In this document: positions 7,993 through 16,702 of the stretch, one piece after another | Layout of the letters: each line of letters begins with the position of its first letter | Numbering within the stretch: position 1 is the first letter of the stretch | DNA from: Phyllobacteriaceae bacterium | Lineage (GTDB): Bacteria > Pseudomonadota > Alphaproteobacteria > Rhizobiales > Rhizobiaceae | Assembly: GCA_024645155.1 (NCBI GenBank) | Contig: JAHEGF010000007.1 | Location: 1-29,112, forward strand | Length of the DNA: 29,112 bases | Direction: 5' to 3' | Translations under genes and position numbers: made by a program | Notes under the pieces: generated by a model | Told to the model about the DNA's origin: nothing | Databases searched by the model: none | The model's input: the letters and a program-made list of their open reading frames with translations, nothing else

Positions 7993-9621
7993 ATGCTCGG
8001 ATTGATGCAGGAGTGGCCGCTTCTGTGCCACAAGATTCTCGACTATGCGGCAGCGCAGCATGGAACCCGGGAGATTGTGACACGTTCGGTCGAAGGTCCG
8101 ATAACAAGAACGAATTACCGATCGGTGCGGGCATGTGCACTAAAAGTTGCCCAGCAACTCGATCGCGACGGCTACCGCGAAGGCGACCGCATTGCCACCC
8201 TTGCCTGGAACACTGCCCGGCACCTTGAGGCATGGTACGGAATCATGGGGATCGGTGCCGTCTATCACACATTGAACCCGAGGCTTTTCCCCGAGCAGCT
8301 TGTGTGGATTATGAACCATGCCGAAGACAAGGCGTTATTCGTCGATCTCACCTTCCTTCCCCTGGTGGAGAAACTGGCTGGCGAAGTTGCCTCACTCGGC
8401 AAGGTAATCGTTTTGACCGACGGCGCGGCAATGCCCGAAACGTCGTTGAAGAATGCGGTTGCCTACGAGGAATGGCTCACCGGGGCCGATGGTGATTTCC
8501 GCTGGCGCAATCTCGATGAAAATGCAGCAGCCGGGATGTGTTACACATCCGGGACGACCGGTGATCCGAAGGGTGTCCTGTACAGCCACCGTTCCAATGT
8601 CCTGCATGCATTTATCGCCGCACAGCCCGATGCCCTCAATCTCGGTTCAAATGAATCCATCATGCCGGTGGTGCCGATGTTTCACGCCAATGCCTGGGGC
8701 ATTGCCCATACGGCGCCGATGGTAGGGGCAAAGATTGTCATGCCGGGCGCACGCATGGATGGGGAAGCCATCTATGAACTGCTCGACAGCGAAAAGGTTT
8801 CAATGACCGCCGCGGTTCCCACGGTCTGGCTGATGTTGTTGCAATATTTGGAGGAGACCGGCAAGAAACTGCCACATCTGAACCGCGTGGTGATCGGTGG
8901 GTCGGCTTGCCCTCGTATCATGACCCAGAAGTTTCAGGACAACTACGGCGTTGACGTTATCCATGCCTGGGGAATGACCGAGATGAGCCCGCTTGGAACC
9001 CTGGGATCGATCAAACCGGCCTATGCGCAACTGACAGGGGATGGCAAACTGGATCTCCAGGAGAAGCAGGGCTTTCCACCGTTCGGTGTAGAGATGAAAG
9101 TCACCGACGACGAAGGCAACGAGCAGCCGTGGGATGGAAAGACATTTGGCAAGTTGAAAGTGAGAGGTCCCGCGGTGGCTTCAGCGTATTATGCAGGCGC
9201 CGGAGCGGAGCAATTCGACGAGGAAGGCTGGTTTGATACCGGCGACGTATCCCATATTGATAAATTCGGATACATGCAGATTACGGACCGGGCCAAGGAT
9301 GTCATCAAGTCGGGTGGCGAGTGGATATCGTCCATCGATTTGGAGAACATTGCCGTCGGCCATCCCGATGTAGCTGAAGCAGCTGTCATCGGTATTAGCC
9401 ATCCCAAATGGGATGAAAGGCCGCTGCTGGTTGTGGTGCCAAAGGCGGGTGGAAAACCTGATCGCGCGGGAATACTGGACTACATGAAGGGAAAGATCGC
9501 CAAGTGGTGGATTCCGGACGATGTTGTATTTGTCGATGAGATTCCGCACACCGCTACCGGCAAGATCCAGAAGATCACATTGCGGCAACAATTCTCCGGC
9601 TACAGGTTTCCAGGAACCTAG
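7993..9621 (+). CDS. Fatty-acyl-CoA ligase (AMP-forming; AlkK/DmdB-like)
   Basis: This ANL-superfamily enzyme of 542 residues activates a carboxylic acid with ATP to an acyl-adenylate and then an acyl-CoA in the cytoplasm. The phosphate-binding motif YTSGTTGDPKG begins at residue 184. WGMTEMSP is the A5 motif, GWFDTGDVSHID the ribose-binding A7 motif, ITDRAKDVIKSGGEWIS the hinge A8 motif, and the catalytic lysine lies in HTATGKIQK near the C-terminus. The N-terminus MLGLMQEWPLLCHKIL matches the AlkK/DmdB group (medium- or long-chain fatty acids, or methylmercaptopropionate); the substrate remains open. The frame opens at 7927, but AGGGAGGAAG at 7981-7990 directly precedes the ATG at 7993. The DUF1499 gene follows 49 bases later. 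Confidence 0.93.
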   Translation: MLGLMQEWPLLCHKILDYAAAQHGTREIVTRSVEGPITRTNYRSVRACALKVAQQLDRDGYREGDRIATLAWNTARHLEAWYGIMGIGAVYHTLNPRLFPEQLVWIMNHAEDKALFVDLTFLPLVEKLAGEVASLGKVIVLTDGAAMPETSLKNAVAYEEWLTGADGDFRWRNLDENAAAGMCYTSGTTGDPKGVLYSHRSNVLHAFIAAQPDALNLGSNESIMPVVPMFHANAWGIAHTAPMVGAKIVMPGARMDGEAIYELLDSEKVSMTAAVPTVWLMLLQYLEETGKKLPHLNRVVIGGSACPRIMTQKFQDNYGVDVIHAWGMTEMSPLGTLGSIKPAYAQLTGDGKLDLQEKQGFPPFGVEMKVTDDEGNEQPWDGKTFGKLKVRGPAVASAYYAGAGAEQFDEEGWFDTGDVSHIDKFGYMQITDRAKDVIKSGGEWISSIDLENIAVGHPDVAEAAVIGISHPKWDERPLLVVVPKAGGKPDRAGILDYMKGKIAKWWIPDDVVFVDEIPHTATGKIQKITLRQQFSGYRFPGT

Positions 9622-9670
9622 GCGCCAAACCTGCTCCCCCGCGGAACCGTCCACCATTGAGGATTGACTG

Positions 9671-10450
9671 ATGCGTAAATCCTATGAACGGCCACGGTCA
9701 ACGGCAGCGGTCTTGGCAATGAGAATCTGGCCCTTGTCGGCAATGATCGCGTTCGTAGCAATAATCTCCCACTGGTTAGCTTTGCTGGATACGCTATCCT
9801 TCCTGTGGGTCATGGCGGTTGTTGCTGCGTTGGCGCTGATTTCATTGTTTTTGGCGTTGCGCGGATTGTTCACCTTGTGGCGCGACGCGGCGATCGGCGG
9901 GCGTAATTCTGCCAAGGCGCTCATGTTTTCCGCGCTCATCCTTCTGCCGTTCCTGCTATGTGTAGTGCGGTGGTATCAACTGCCGCACCTTCACCAGGTG
10001 TCGACCGACTTGATAAACCCGCCCGTTTTGACCCGGAACAATACCAATCCGCAGTTATTGGAAAACCCGTTTGAACCGATAACTCTGCGCGACGCGGAAA
10101 TTCAGATTGATCGGTATCCCGATATAGTCAGTCACCGCTATACGGCACCGGTCGAACAGATTGTTGCCGCGATAGATGAAGTGCTGGCCTGGCGCGGCTG
10201 GAGGGTGGTCTCTCGCGTTGATCAGGGCACGCCCGAAAGCCCGTTGACACTTATGGTTTCCGCCCGGTTTCCGATAATCGCCTTGCCATCGGATATCGCC
10301 ATTCGGATCGAGCCGGTTGATGATGAGAATTTCGTCGATATGCGGTCGGCGAGCCGGTATGGATCGCACGATCTTGGCGCAAATGCTTGGTTGGTCAGAA
10401 GTTTTTTGGTAGAATTGGATGAGGTACTGGCGCTCGCGCCTGTGCAGTAA
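9671..10450 (+). CDS. DUF1499 domain-containing membrane protein
   Basis: The 259-residue protein has three hydrophobic segments at about 14-37, 41-65 and 82-102, followed by a DUF1499 domain (PF07386). The domain is recognised by VSTDLINPPVL at its start and DMRSASRYGSHDLGANAWLVRSFL near the end. The membrane-anchored arrangement is common in alphaproteobacteria; the molecular function is unknown. A GAGG-like site lies about ten bases before the ATG. It is probably co-transcribed with the acyl-CoA ligase. Its stop is only four bases from the stop of the convergent MBL-fold gene, and no terminator is visible between them. Confidence 0.88.
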   Translation: MRKSYERPRSTAAVLAMRIWPLSAMIAFVAIISHWLALLDTLSFLWVMAVVAALALISLFLALRGLFTLWRDAAIGGRNSAKALMFSALILLPFLLCVVRWYQLPHLHQVSTDLINPPVLTRNNTNPQLLENPFEPITLRDAEIQIDRYPDIVSHRYTAPVEQIVAAIDEVLAWRGWRVVSRVDQGTPESPLTLMVSARFPIIALPSDIAIRIEPVDDENFVDMRSASRYGSHDLGANAWLVRSFLVELDEVLALAPVQ

Positions 10451-10454
10451 GCGG

Positions 10455-11360
10455 CTATTTCATGATGAATTCCGCATCGATGCCGATTTCATTTTCCGCG
10501 GCGATTACGCCACGGCACGCAAGGTCTTCGATATGAGCCAGGACCGAAAGGGCAGCAGCACCATGAAGCCGCGGATCGATATCGGTATAAATTGACGACA
10601 CGATCTTCCTGATATTTCGGTCTCCGGCCTCAATCCGGGCGACGATTGCCCGTTCACGCATCAGCCGGTGGGCTTTCAGCCCGCGCAGAAAGGGTTTGGG
10701 GTTTTCGATGGCGGCGCCGTGCCCAGGCAGGAAAAGGCCATCATCACGCGCTGCAAGGCGCTCAAGGGAGGCCATGTAGTCGGCCATCGCACCATCGGGC
10801 GGCGCGACGATCGATGTTGCCCATCCCATGACGTGATCGGCTGAAAACAGGATGGATTTCCCGGCAAGGGCAAAGACCGTGTGATTGGCTGTATGGCCAG
10901 GCGTATGTATCGCCTCGATCGTCCAGCCATCTCCCTCGATGAGTTCGCCATCGGATAAAACGACATCCGGATTGAATGCGGTGTCTGCAGATGCATCAAG
11001 CGGGTTTATTTCACCGGTCCGTAATTCGCGTGCGGCACGATGGGGTCCTTCAGCATAGGTTTTTGCACCCGTAATCTGTTGCAGGCGGGCAGCCAGGGGT
11101 GAATGATCGGCATGGGTATGGCTGACAAGGATATGGCTGACCTTGCGGTTGCCGATTGCCGCCTTCAGCGCATTCAGATGGTCTTCGTTGTCGGGACCCG
11201 GATCAAGAACGGCGACCGTGTCCTTGCCAATGATATAACTGTTGGTGCCATGGAAGGTGAACGGTCCGGGATTGTTGACCGTCAGGCGCTGCACGCCGCT
11301 CGCAACATCTACAGCTTTGCCGTATTGCGGTTTGAAATCCGTGACGAACTCAAGTGCCAT
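10455..11360 (-). CDS. MBL-fold metallo-hydrolase (LACTB2/glyoxalase II-like)
   Basis: The 301-residue protein has a complete dinuclear metal site: HTHADH at 81-86 (His81, His83, Asp85, His86), His156 in HTPGHTANH, Asp175 in FSADHVMGW and His214 in LPGHG. The early VNNPGPFTFHGTNSYIIG and the C-terminal helical tail (RERAIVARIEAGDRNIRKIVSSIYTDID) are those of the LACTB2-type MBL branch found in many Rhizobiales; those proteins are annotated as hydrolases or ribonuclease-like enzymes and the substrate here is unknown. It is divergent from bioY, with 129 bases between the two starts. Confidence 0.9.
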   Translation of the reverse strand: MALEFVTDFKPQYGKAVDVASGVQRLTVNNPGPFTFHGTNSYIIGKDTVAVLDPGPDNEDHLNALKAAIGNRKVSHILVSHTHADHSPLAARLQQITGAKTYAEGPHRAARELRTGEINPLDASADTAFNPDVVLSDGELIEGDGWTIEAIHTPGHTANHTVFALAGKSILFSADHVMGWATSIVAPPDGAMADYMASLERLAARDDGLFLPGHGAAIENPKPFLRGLKAHRLMRERAIVARIEAGDRNIRKIVSSIYTDIDPRLHGAAALSVLAHIEDLACRGVIAAENEIGIDAEFIMK

Positions 11361-11406
11361 GATCTTACCAGTTCAAGTTGTGAACATGTAATACCAAGCA
11401 GCGGCA

Positions 11407-11435
11407 TTGCCCGCTACCTGTAGAATGTTTATAGG
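11407..11435 (+). promoter_or_regulatory. Candidate bioY promoter
   Basis: A -35-like TTGCCC (11407-11412) and a -10-like TATAGG (11430-11435) are 17 bases apart, placing a start near 11442. The -10 region reads TTATAGGACA, which shares seven of ten positions with the BioR operator TTATAGATAA known from alphaproteobacterial biotin genes. The match is partial, so control by BioR is only a possibility. Confidence 0.35.
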
Positions 11436-11443
11436 ACACGCGA

Positions 11444-11457
11444 CGGAGAATTCTCCG
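11444..11457. promoter_or_regulatory. 14-base perfect palindrome in the bioY leader
   Basis: CGGAGAATTCTCCG is a perfect palindrome centred 40 bases before the bioY ATG and just after the predicted transcription start. It is followed by a T7 run at 11464-11470. It could be an operator, or in RNA a five-base stem with an AATT loop; the stem seems too short and too far from the T run for an efficient terminator. Confidence 0.35.
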
Positions 11458-11489
11458 GTACTATTTTTTTGAAGAATCGGGAAACGCAA

Positions 11490-12083
11490 ATGTCCACACA
11501 ATCAGAATCCAATGCTCTTGCACCGGCTTTTGCTAGCAGCCAATCGCAAACACGGTTTGTCTACTACGCTGTTTTGGCATTGCTTGGCTCAGTTTTACTG
11601 GCAGTATCCGCCAAGGTTACCGTTCCGATGTGGCCGGTCAATGCCACGCTTCAGACCCTGGCTCTGTTTACGATCGCAGCGGCTTATGGCCGCAATCTGG
11701 CGGTCGCAACCGTACTGCTTTACCTTGCAGAAGGTGCCGCGGGTCTGCCGGTGTTCACTTCCGGTGCAGGACTGGCCTACATGGCCGGACCAACGGGTGG
11801 GTATCTCGTTGGGTTTCTGATTGCCGCCGCCATTGTTGGTTTTGCCACGGATTTGGGGTTTGATCGCAAACCCCTGCCGCTGTTCGGAATCATGCTGATC
11901 GGTGAAGCCGTGATCCTGGCACTTGGCGCGGCCTGGCTGACGGTCCTGTTCGGACTCGAAAAGGCTATCGCATATGGTGTCGGACCGTTTATTGTGACCG
12001 ACCTGATCAAGGTAGCGCTCGCGTCGCTCATTGTTCCGGCGATCTGGATGGCACTGCGCCGTTTCAGGAACGAAAACAAATAG
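11490..12083 (+). CDS. bioY: Biotin transporter substrate-binding subunit BioY
   Basis: BioY is the S component of the energy-coupling-factor biotin transporter in the cytoplasmic membrane. The 197-residue protein has about six hydrophobic segments. Family motifs are AKVTVPMWPVNATLQTL near the N-terminus, YLAEGAAGLPVF and AYMAGPTGGYLVGF in the middle, and FIVTDLIKVALAS near the end. The frame opens at a TTG at 11469, but GGGAA at 11479-11483 precedes the ATG at 11490. No bioM or bioN (ATPase or transmembrane partner) is adjacent; BioY may work alone or with a distant module. A strong terminator follows. Confidence 0.94.
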   Translation: MSTQSESNALAPAFASSQSQTRFVYYAVLALLGSVLLAVSAKVTVPMWPVNATLQTLALFTIAAAYGRNLAVATVLLYLAEGAAGLPVFTSGAGLAYMAGPTGGYLVGFLIAAAIVGFATDLGFDRKPLPLFGIMLIGEAVILALGAAWLTVLFGLEKAIAYGVGPFIVTDLIKVALASLIVPAIWMALRRFRNENK

Positions 12084-12106
12084 ACCGGAATCAAGCAGGC
12101 TTTTTG

Positions 12107-12130
12107 AAAACGGCCCTTCGGGGCCGTTTT
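12107..12130 (+). terminator. Rho-independent terminator of bioY
   Basis: AAAACGGCCC and GGGCCGTTTT form a perfect 10-base stem around a TTCG tetraloop, 24 bases after the bioY stop, with the T run forming the end of the stem. The flanking A and T runs would let it act on both strands. Confidence 0.92.
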
Positions 12131-12159
12131 GCACTTCACCAAACATAGTGACGCCATCG

Positions 12160-12234
12160 CACCGGCGGTTTGCAAACCTAGACACTGAAAATTGAGACCG
12201 ATCAGAAGCAAACCGCGACCCCGGTGATTTTCAG
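12160..12234. other. Structured intergenic segment with interleaved inverted repeats and a 12-base palindrome
   Basis: GCGGTTTGC (12165-12173) pairs with GCAAACCGC (12208-12216), and the stem extends outward through CACCG (12160-12164) with CGGTG (12222-12226) after a small bulge. CTGAAAAT (12185-12192), inside the 34-base loop, is complementary to ATTTTCAG (12227-12234) outside it, the layout of an H-type pseudoknot. GGTTTGCAAACC (12167-12178) is itself a perfect palindrome, so a protein-binding site is an alternative. The segment lies after the bioY terminator and just downstream of the stop of the minus-strand dehydratase gene, so it may form part of that mRNA's 3' end. Confidence 0.45.
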
Positions 12235-12254
12235 CGGGGAAAACGCAACCTTAT

Positions 12255-14201
12255 TTATGCCAGCTTCTTCTTGGCTTCGCTGAGCGACAGGACATTGCTA
12301 GGTTTGCGCAATGGCGGCGTGTATTCCGGCACGATCATGCGCAGCGCAAATATCGCAGTTTCCTCATCGCCTTCGATCACTGCAGTTTCAATGAGGGCGA
12401 CGGCTTTCTCTAGAGTGGTCTTGTTGACGAGACGCGGGTAGGCAAGCATATAGCCTTGCTCTTTTACCACATCAGTTTCTTCGTCGGGATCAAGGAGCTC
12501 TTCATAAAGCTTCTCACCGGGGCGAAGGTCCGTATAGACGATCTCGATGTCCACGTGAGGCTTGAACCCGGCCAGTTCGATCATCTTTGTCGCCAGATCG
12601 GCAATCCTCACCCGATTACCCATCTCGAGCACAAGGATGCGCCCACGATCACCGTGTTCGTGCATTCCGTGCCCGGAGGCGCGTAGCACGAGTTTGACGG
12701 CTTCCGGTATGGTCATGAAATAACGCACCATGTCAGGATGGGTGACGGTTACCGGGCCGCCTCTTGCGATCTGTTTTTCAAATTTCGGAACCACCGATCC
12801 GTTGGAACCGAGCACGTTTCCGAACCGCACTGTCTTGAATTTGGTCACCGTGCCCGCCAGGTCGAGCGACTGGCAATAGGCTTCCGCTGCACGCTTGGTT
12901 GCGCCCATGATATTGGTGGGTCTGACCGCTTTATCGGTCGAGATCAGGACAAAGGTGCCGACGTTGTGTGCCACGGCGGCATTTGCAACGTTGCGTGTAC
13001 CCAAAATGTTGGTCTTCATGCTTTCGACGACGTTGCTTTCCATCAGCGGCACATGTTTCAGCGCCGCTGCATGCAGGACGACATCCGGCCTGAAAATCCT
13101 GAAAACCTGATCGATACGGTTCATGTCGCGGATATCGGCTATTTTCGACACGATATTCAGGTGCGGAAACTTTTCCCGGATGTCCGAGTCGACAAGATAG
13201 AGCAGATGCTCCGAAACATCGATCAATACCAGCCGCTTGGGTGTGAACGAGGCCACCTGCCGCGCCAGTTCGGAACCGATTGAACCGCCGGCACCGGTGA
13301 TCATCAAAGTTCGCGATTCGATCAGTTGCGCGATTGGCTGGGTATCAACCCGGACCTCCTCGCGCCCCAAAAGATCCGAAATCTCGATCGGATTGGGTTC
13401 GAGTATTTTTTCGTCCAGATTGGCGGTATCGGCCAGATTCGGTATCTGGCTGATCTTCAGCCCGCTGGCGTTTGCCAACGTCACGAGATCGCTGATCTCG
13501 GCGGAAGACAAATCATGGTCGGTAACCACAAGTTCGCTCAGGTTGATGCCGCGGTGTTTTAGCCTGGATACGATCGCAGGCAGGGATTTTTTATCGCCAA
13601 TGACACCAATGTCCTGAATGGAAAGGCCGATCCGTGACCTTTCGTCGATGATACCGTGGATGCGCAATGGCGAATGCGCCGACCGGTGCACTGCACGAAT
13701 GAAGGATTCCGCATTTTGATTGGACCCGAGCATTACTATGTCCCGCATTGGTCCGGCATCCGTGCTTGGCCGGGTCATGAAGGGCAAATATCCGCGATCC
13801 TTCGTTAGCCGGTAGGCCAGTCGGGAACCGCCCAGTCCAACGACGAGGAAGATAAACATCAGTATCGGCACAGATCGCGGCAAGTTGGCGCCGCGGGACA
13901 GAAGAAACAAGACCAGGGTAAAACCGATAACCGCCAAACCGCTGGCTTTGATGATCGCAACCAGTTCCGGGATCGATGCATATCGCCACGAGCCTCGGTT
14001 CAGGGAGAACATGAAAAAACAGGTCATTGCAATGGCAATGAACATCACCGCCTTTTCGTGAATACCGGGCACGTAAGCCAGGTTGGCAATTCCGTAGTAA
14101 CTTAGATAGGCGCAGTAAAACGACACCGCTGCTGCAGCAATATCGTGGATGGTGCCAAGTATCTGTAGCAGCCGGTCGCGGTTCACGGTTGATGTTTCCA
14201 A
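12255..14201 (-). CDS. Membrane-bound UDP-GlcNAc 4,6-dehydratase (WbpM/PglF/CapD-like)
   Basis: The 648-residue protein has four N-terminal membrane segments (about 14-42, 50-66, 88-104, 111-128), a CoA-binding-like Rossmann domain (about 150-270) and a C-terminal SDR domain with NAD motif GAGGSIG at 303-309. The catalytic region STDKAVRPTNIMGATKR (421-437) has Met432 where SDRs usually have Tyr (MxxxK), as in PglF and WbpM. Such enzymes make UDP-2-acetamido-4-keto-2,6-dideoxyglucose, the precursor of QuiNAc, FucNAc or bacillosamine. In Rhizobium etli the homologue (WreV) supplies UDP-QuiNAc synthesis. The first available start is a TTG at 14201; GTG at 14186 is an alternative. It is divergent from the ligase-like gene. 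Confidence 0.92.
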   Translation of the reverse strand: METSTVNRDRLLQILGTIHDIAAAAVSFYCAYLSYYGIANLAYVPGIHEKAVMFIAIAMTCFFMFSLNRGSWRYASIPELVAIIKASGLAVIGFTLVLFLLSRGANLPRSVPILMFIFLVVGLGGSRLAYRLTKDRGYLPFMTRPSTDAGPMRDIVMLGSNQNAESFIRAVHRSAHSPLRIHGIIDERSRIGLSIQDIGVIGDKKSLPAIVSRLKHRGINLSELVVTDHDLSSAEISDLVTLANASGLKISQIPNLADTANLDEKILEPNPIEISDLLGREEVRVDTQPIAQLIESRTLMITGAGGSIGSELARQVASFTPKRLVLIDVSEHLLYLVDSDIREKFPHLNIVSKIADIRDMNRIDQVFRIFRPDVVLHAAALKHVPLMESNVVESMKTNILGTRNVANAAVAHNVGTFVLISTDKAVRPTNIMGATKRAAEAYCQSLDLAGTVTKFKTVRFGNVLGSNGSVVPKFEKQIARGGPVTVTHPDMVRYFMTIPEAVKLVLRASGHGMHEHGDRGRILVLEMGNRVRIADLATKMIELAGFKPHVDIEIVYTDLRPGEKLYEELLDPDEETDVVKEQGYMLAYPRLVNKTTLEKAVALIETAVIEGDEETAIFALRMIVPEYTPPLRKPSNVLSLSEAKKKLA

Positions 14202-14553
14202 ACCTGCCTGGCAATCGCTTTTCGTACGCTTTGAAACATTGGCTCCGCGAATCCGAAATTTACCAGTAATGAATTATTGATAGCGAAAAGAACGCCGGCC
14301 GCCAACAAACGATTTCTTACGGCGTGAAAATTTGAGGTGGAACATGCACCGAATCACCTTTTTTTGGGGAAATACCGGGTAACGCAATGGAGGCGAAGGA
14401 TTGTCCTGCGCATCCGCGGTCGGGAATCGTTGATGTCAACGTCAATGCAAAAAGGCAATTTACTGGATTTCGCACAGGCAAGTTGGTTTAAGCAGGGTGG
14501 TCCATTTCGATTCTGATGCTGGACTGTCTGTTTCACTGAACGAGGGAGTGCAG
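14202..14553. other. 352-base divergent intergenic region of the polysaccharide locus
   Basis: This gap separates the starts of the dehydratase gene (minus strand) and the ligase-like gene (plus strand) and should hold both promoters. It is more AT-rich than its flanks, especially at 14255-14345. An imperfect dyad, TTGATGTCAACGTCAA (14430-14445, 12 of 16 positions symmetric), could be an operator. A 34-codon ORF at 14387-14491 has no convincing ribosome binding site. I could not assign -35 and -10 elements with confidence. Confidence 0.5.
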
Positions 14554-16458
14554 ATGCCATCCAGGGCAGTAAAAAGCTGGTTTCCGGTTTTGATCGCGCT
14601 TGTTGCGATCGCGTTTTTGGCGTTTCTGGTGGCGTGGCGCAGCTTTGAATTGTCGCCCGATACCATATTTGCCGAACTGGGAGCAATTACCGGTTACCTC
14701 CTATATGTAAGCCTTCTCGCGGCCGCGGCGCTGATAACCTGGTATAGTTTCGACTCTCCGCGTCGCCAGTTTGGCAATAAATTTGAAAGTACGGCGGTAA
14801 TATTCGTGCTGGTAATCGCGTTTCTGCACAGCGCTGCATTGTATCTGGCGGTGGCAGGTTCGCCCCCGCATCTTGCGCAAATGGTCAGCCGGTTCATGAC
14901 GGACCGGTTGTTTGCACCGGTTCGTGCGACAACGGTGTTATTGATCGTGATGGGTTTTTTTTGGGTGTTGGGCCGGGGCATGGGCGGCAAGTATCTGCCG
15001 CCACCACTCCTGACCGCGTCTGTTTTTGTTTTGATCGCTGTGCTCTCGGCAATGCACATTGGAACCCTCCCCGTCAGGAACAGTGACTATTTCCTCGCAG
15101 CGGCCGTTTTGTTGCCACTGGCGCTAACTGGTCTGGGTTTGTTGCAAGCCCTTGCTGCAAACGAAACTGTCGTCAGCTATGTCTGGCCAACGGACATGCC
15201 GCCCGCAACGGATAATCTGGATAAAAACAACCGGATATTTCTGTGGCTACTCGGCGCTTCCACGCCGTTTGCTGCATCGGCAAGCTCGATAATGCTTGCG
15301 TCCGCCGGGATCTGGGCGGCGTTCTATATCGTTATTCGCCGGCTGAAGCCGGAAATCGAAATGACCAATCTCCCGATCGTGGTGTCTGTGTTTGTGTTCT
15401 TTGTAACGATGGCGGTACCAACAATTGCCCACAGCGCTGATACCAGCGATTTCATAACCCTTTTGAAGCTGTTTCCATTCCTGGCCGTGCTCTTTGTCGT
15501 GCCGAGGCTCTACCGCTCATCGCGCCGTGTGCTCGTTCCCTGTCTGGCGAACGGCGCGGCCGTTGGTGTTTATGTGTTCGCCGGTTTTGCGGTCTATGAA
15601 TACTTCACCACCACTTTGGCCGGTCCGTTTGGCTTCCGGATATCTGCGTTTTCCGGCAATCCGGTGCCCGCAGCCTATGCAGCAGTCTTGTTTTCGCTGA
15701 TAGCCGGGTTGGGTCTGGACCGGGTTTCACCGCACCAGCTTTATTTCCGGATTGGGGCGATGCTGGCCGGATTTACCGCAGCGACTTTCACAGGCACGGT
15801 ATCCGTGTTGTTGATCGTCCCGGTTATCCTGATTGCACTGGCAACAAGGTACCGTACCGAGCTTCGAAAGATGTACCGGCCATCACTGATACCGAAGCGC
15901 ATTTTTCTCGGAGCAGGCGCACTTGTCATCATCGCGGGAACAGTTCTTGTTGCCTCATCGCCGTTGTTGCTACGGATTCAGAATTACTCGACCGCCATTG
16001 TTGATCACACAGACAGGGGAGAAGGGGAATCTTTGAATCTGCGAATAACAATGTGGAAGGCGGGAATTGAAGCTGCTTCCAACGCCCCGGTGACCGGATA
16101 TGGAATTCAGAACCGGTTTGCTGCCATTGTTCCCTATCTGCCGCTTGCCAGGGATGGAAAGGAAATAAGTTTCACCCACCCGCATAGTGGCTTTCTGACG
16201 ATGCTGATTTCCGGGGGACTTCCCGGCCTGTTGGCGACAATGGCCCTGTTGGTTTCACCCTGCCTGGTGGCATGGCGCTGTGAAACGTCGCCATGGCGCG
16301 ATGATCTGGTGCTGCTCACTTTTGTTACCACGCTGGTCTATTCGATCGGTGGATTGATCGGCATCATGTTTTTCCACGACGCAAATGACGCGATATTCTG
16401 TTGGGTGCTGATCTTGACGGCCGCCCATATGCGCCCGGAGCATGCGGCGGCAGCCTGA
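14554..16458 (+). CDS. O-antigen ligase family protein (Wzy_C/WaaL-like)
   Basis: The 634-residue integral membrane protein has about twelve or more hydrophobic segments. The family signature (PF04932) is seen late in the protein: RITMWKAGIEAASNAPVTGYG starting at Arg497, and FTHPHSGFLTMLISGGLPGLLA with His542 and His544, the periplasmic loop where ligases keep an essential His and Arg. It may join polysaccharide to lipid A-core, or act as a second polymerase; sequence alone does not separate these. The frame opens at 14497, but GAGGGAG at 14542-14548 precedes the ATG at 14554. A run of eight T occurs at 14955-14962 in the coding sequence. Confidence 0.85.
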   Translation: MPSRAVKSWFPVLIALVAIAFLAFLVAWRSFELSPDTIFAELGAITGYLLYVSLLAAAALITWYSFDSPRRQFGNKFESTAVIFVLVIAFLHSAALYLAVAGSPPHLAQMVSRFMTDRLFAPVRATTVLLIVMGFFWVLGRGMGGKYLPPPLLTASVFVLIAVLSAMHIGTLPVRNSDYFLAAAVLLPLALTGLGLLQALAANETVVSYVWPTDMPPATDNLDKNNRIFLWLLGASTPFAASASSIMLASAGIWAAFYIVIRRLKPEIEMTNLPIVVSVFVFFVTMAVPTIAHSADTSDFITLLKLFPFLAVLFVVPRLYRSSRRVLVPCLANGAAVGVYVFAGFAVYEYFTTTLAGPFGFRISAFSGNPVPAAYAAVLFSLIAGLGLDRVSPHQLYFRIGAMLAGFTAATFTGTVSVLLIVPVILIALATRYRTELRKMYRPSLIPKRIFLGAGALVIIAGTVLVASSPLLLRIQNYSTAIVDHTDRGEGESLNLRITMWKAGIEAASNAPVTGYGIQNRFAAIVPYLPLARDGKEISFTHPHSGFLTMLISGGLPGLLATMALLVSPCLVAWRCETSPWRDDLVLLTFVTTLVYSIGGLIGIMFFHDANDAIFCWVLILTAAHMRPEHAAAA

Positions 16459-16647
16459 CTTTCCATATTGGCGCCAGCTGTGATCAACGAAGCCGGCGCA
16501 TGTTCTGTCAAACCGAAAAAGTTGAAACCCGTAACGAAACCATTATTCCCATCGCGGAAAGATTCTTGTCTTTGGCACGAATCCCCATGCGCTCGGTTGG
16601 CCAATAAGCGGCGAACGCGATACAAGCATCGAGGCATTTCGCTATTG

Positions 16648-16675
16648 TTGACCAATCGCCTGATTGCCGGATAGT
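16648..16675 (+). promoter_or_regulatory. Candidate promoter of the capE-like gene
   Basis: TTGACC (16648-16653) and GATAGT (16670-16675) are 16 bases apart and would start transcription about 20 bases before the ATG at 16703. They lie in the 244-base gap after the ligase-like gene, the rest of which shows no other clear signal. The match is five of six for -35 and four of six for -10. Confidence 0.35.
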
Positions 16676-16702
16676 TGGTTCGAAGCAGGTCTGACGGGTT
16701 AG

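Noticed and set aside
14387..14491. 34-codon ORF in the divergent region before the ligase-like gene
   Set aside because: There is no convincing ribosome binding site or recognisable sequence, and an ORF of this length is expected by chance.
16574..16588. TTTGGCACGAATCCCCATGC as a sigma-54 promoter before capE
   Set aside because: The -24 half TGGCACG is good, but GC falls 15 rather than 12 bases after GG and the TTGC core is missing.
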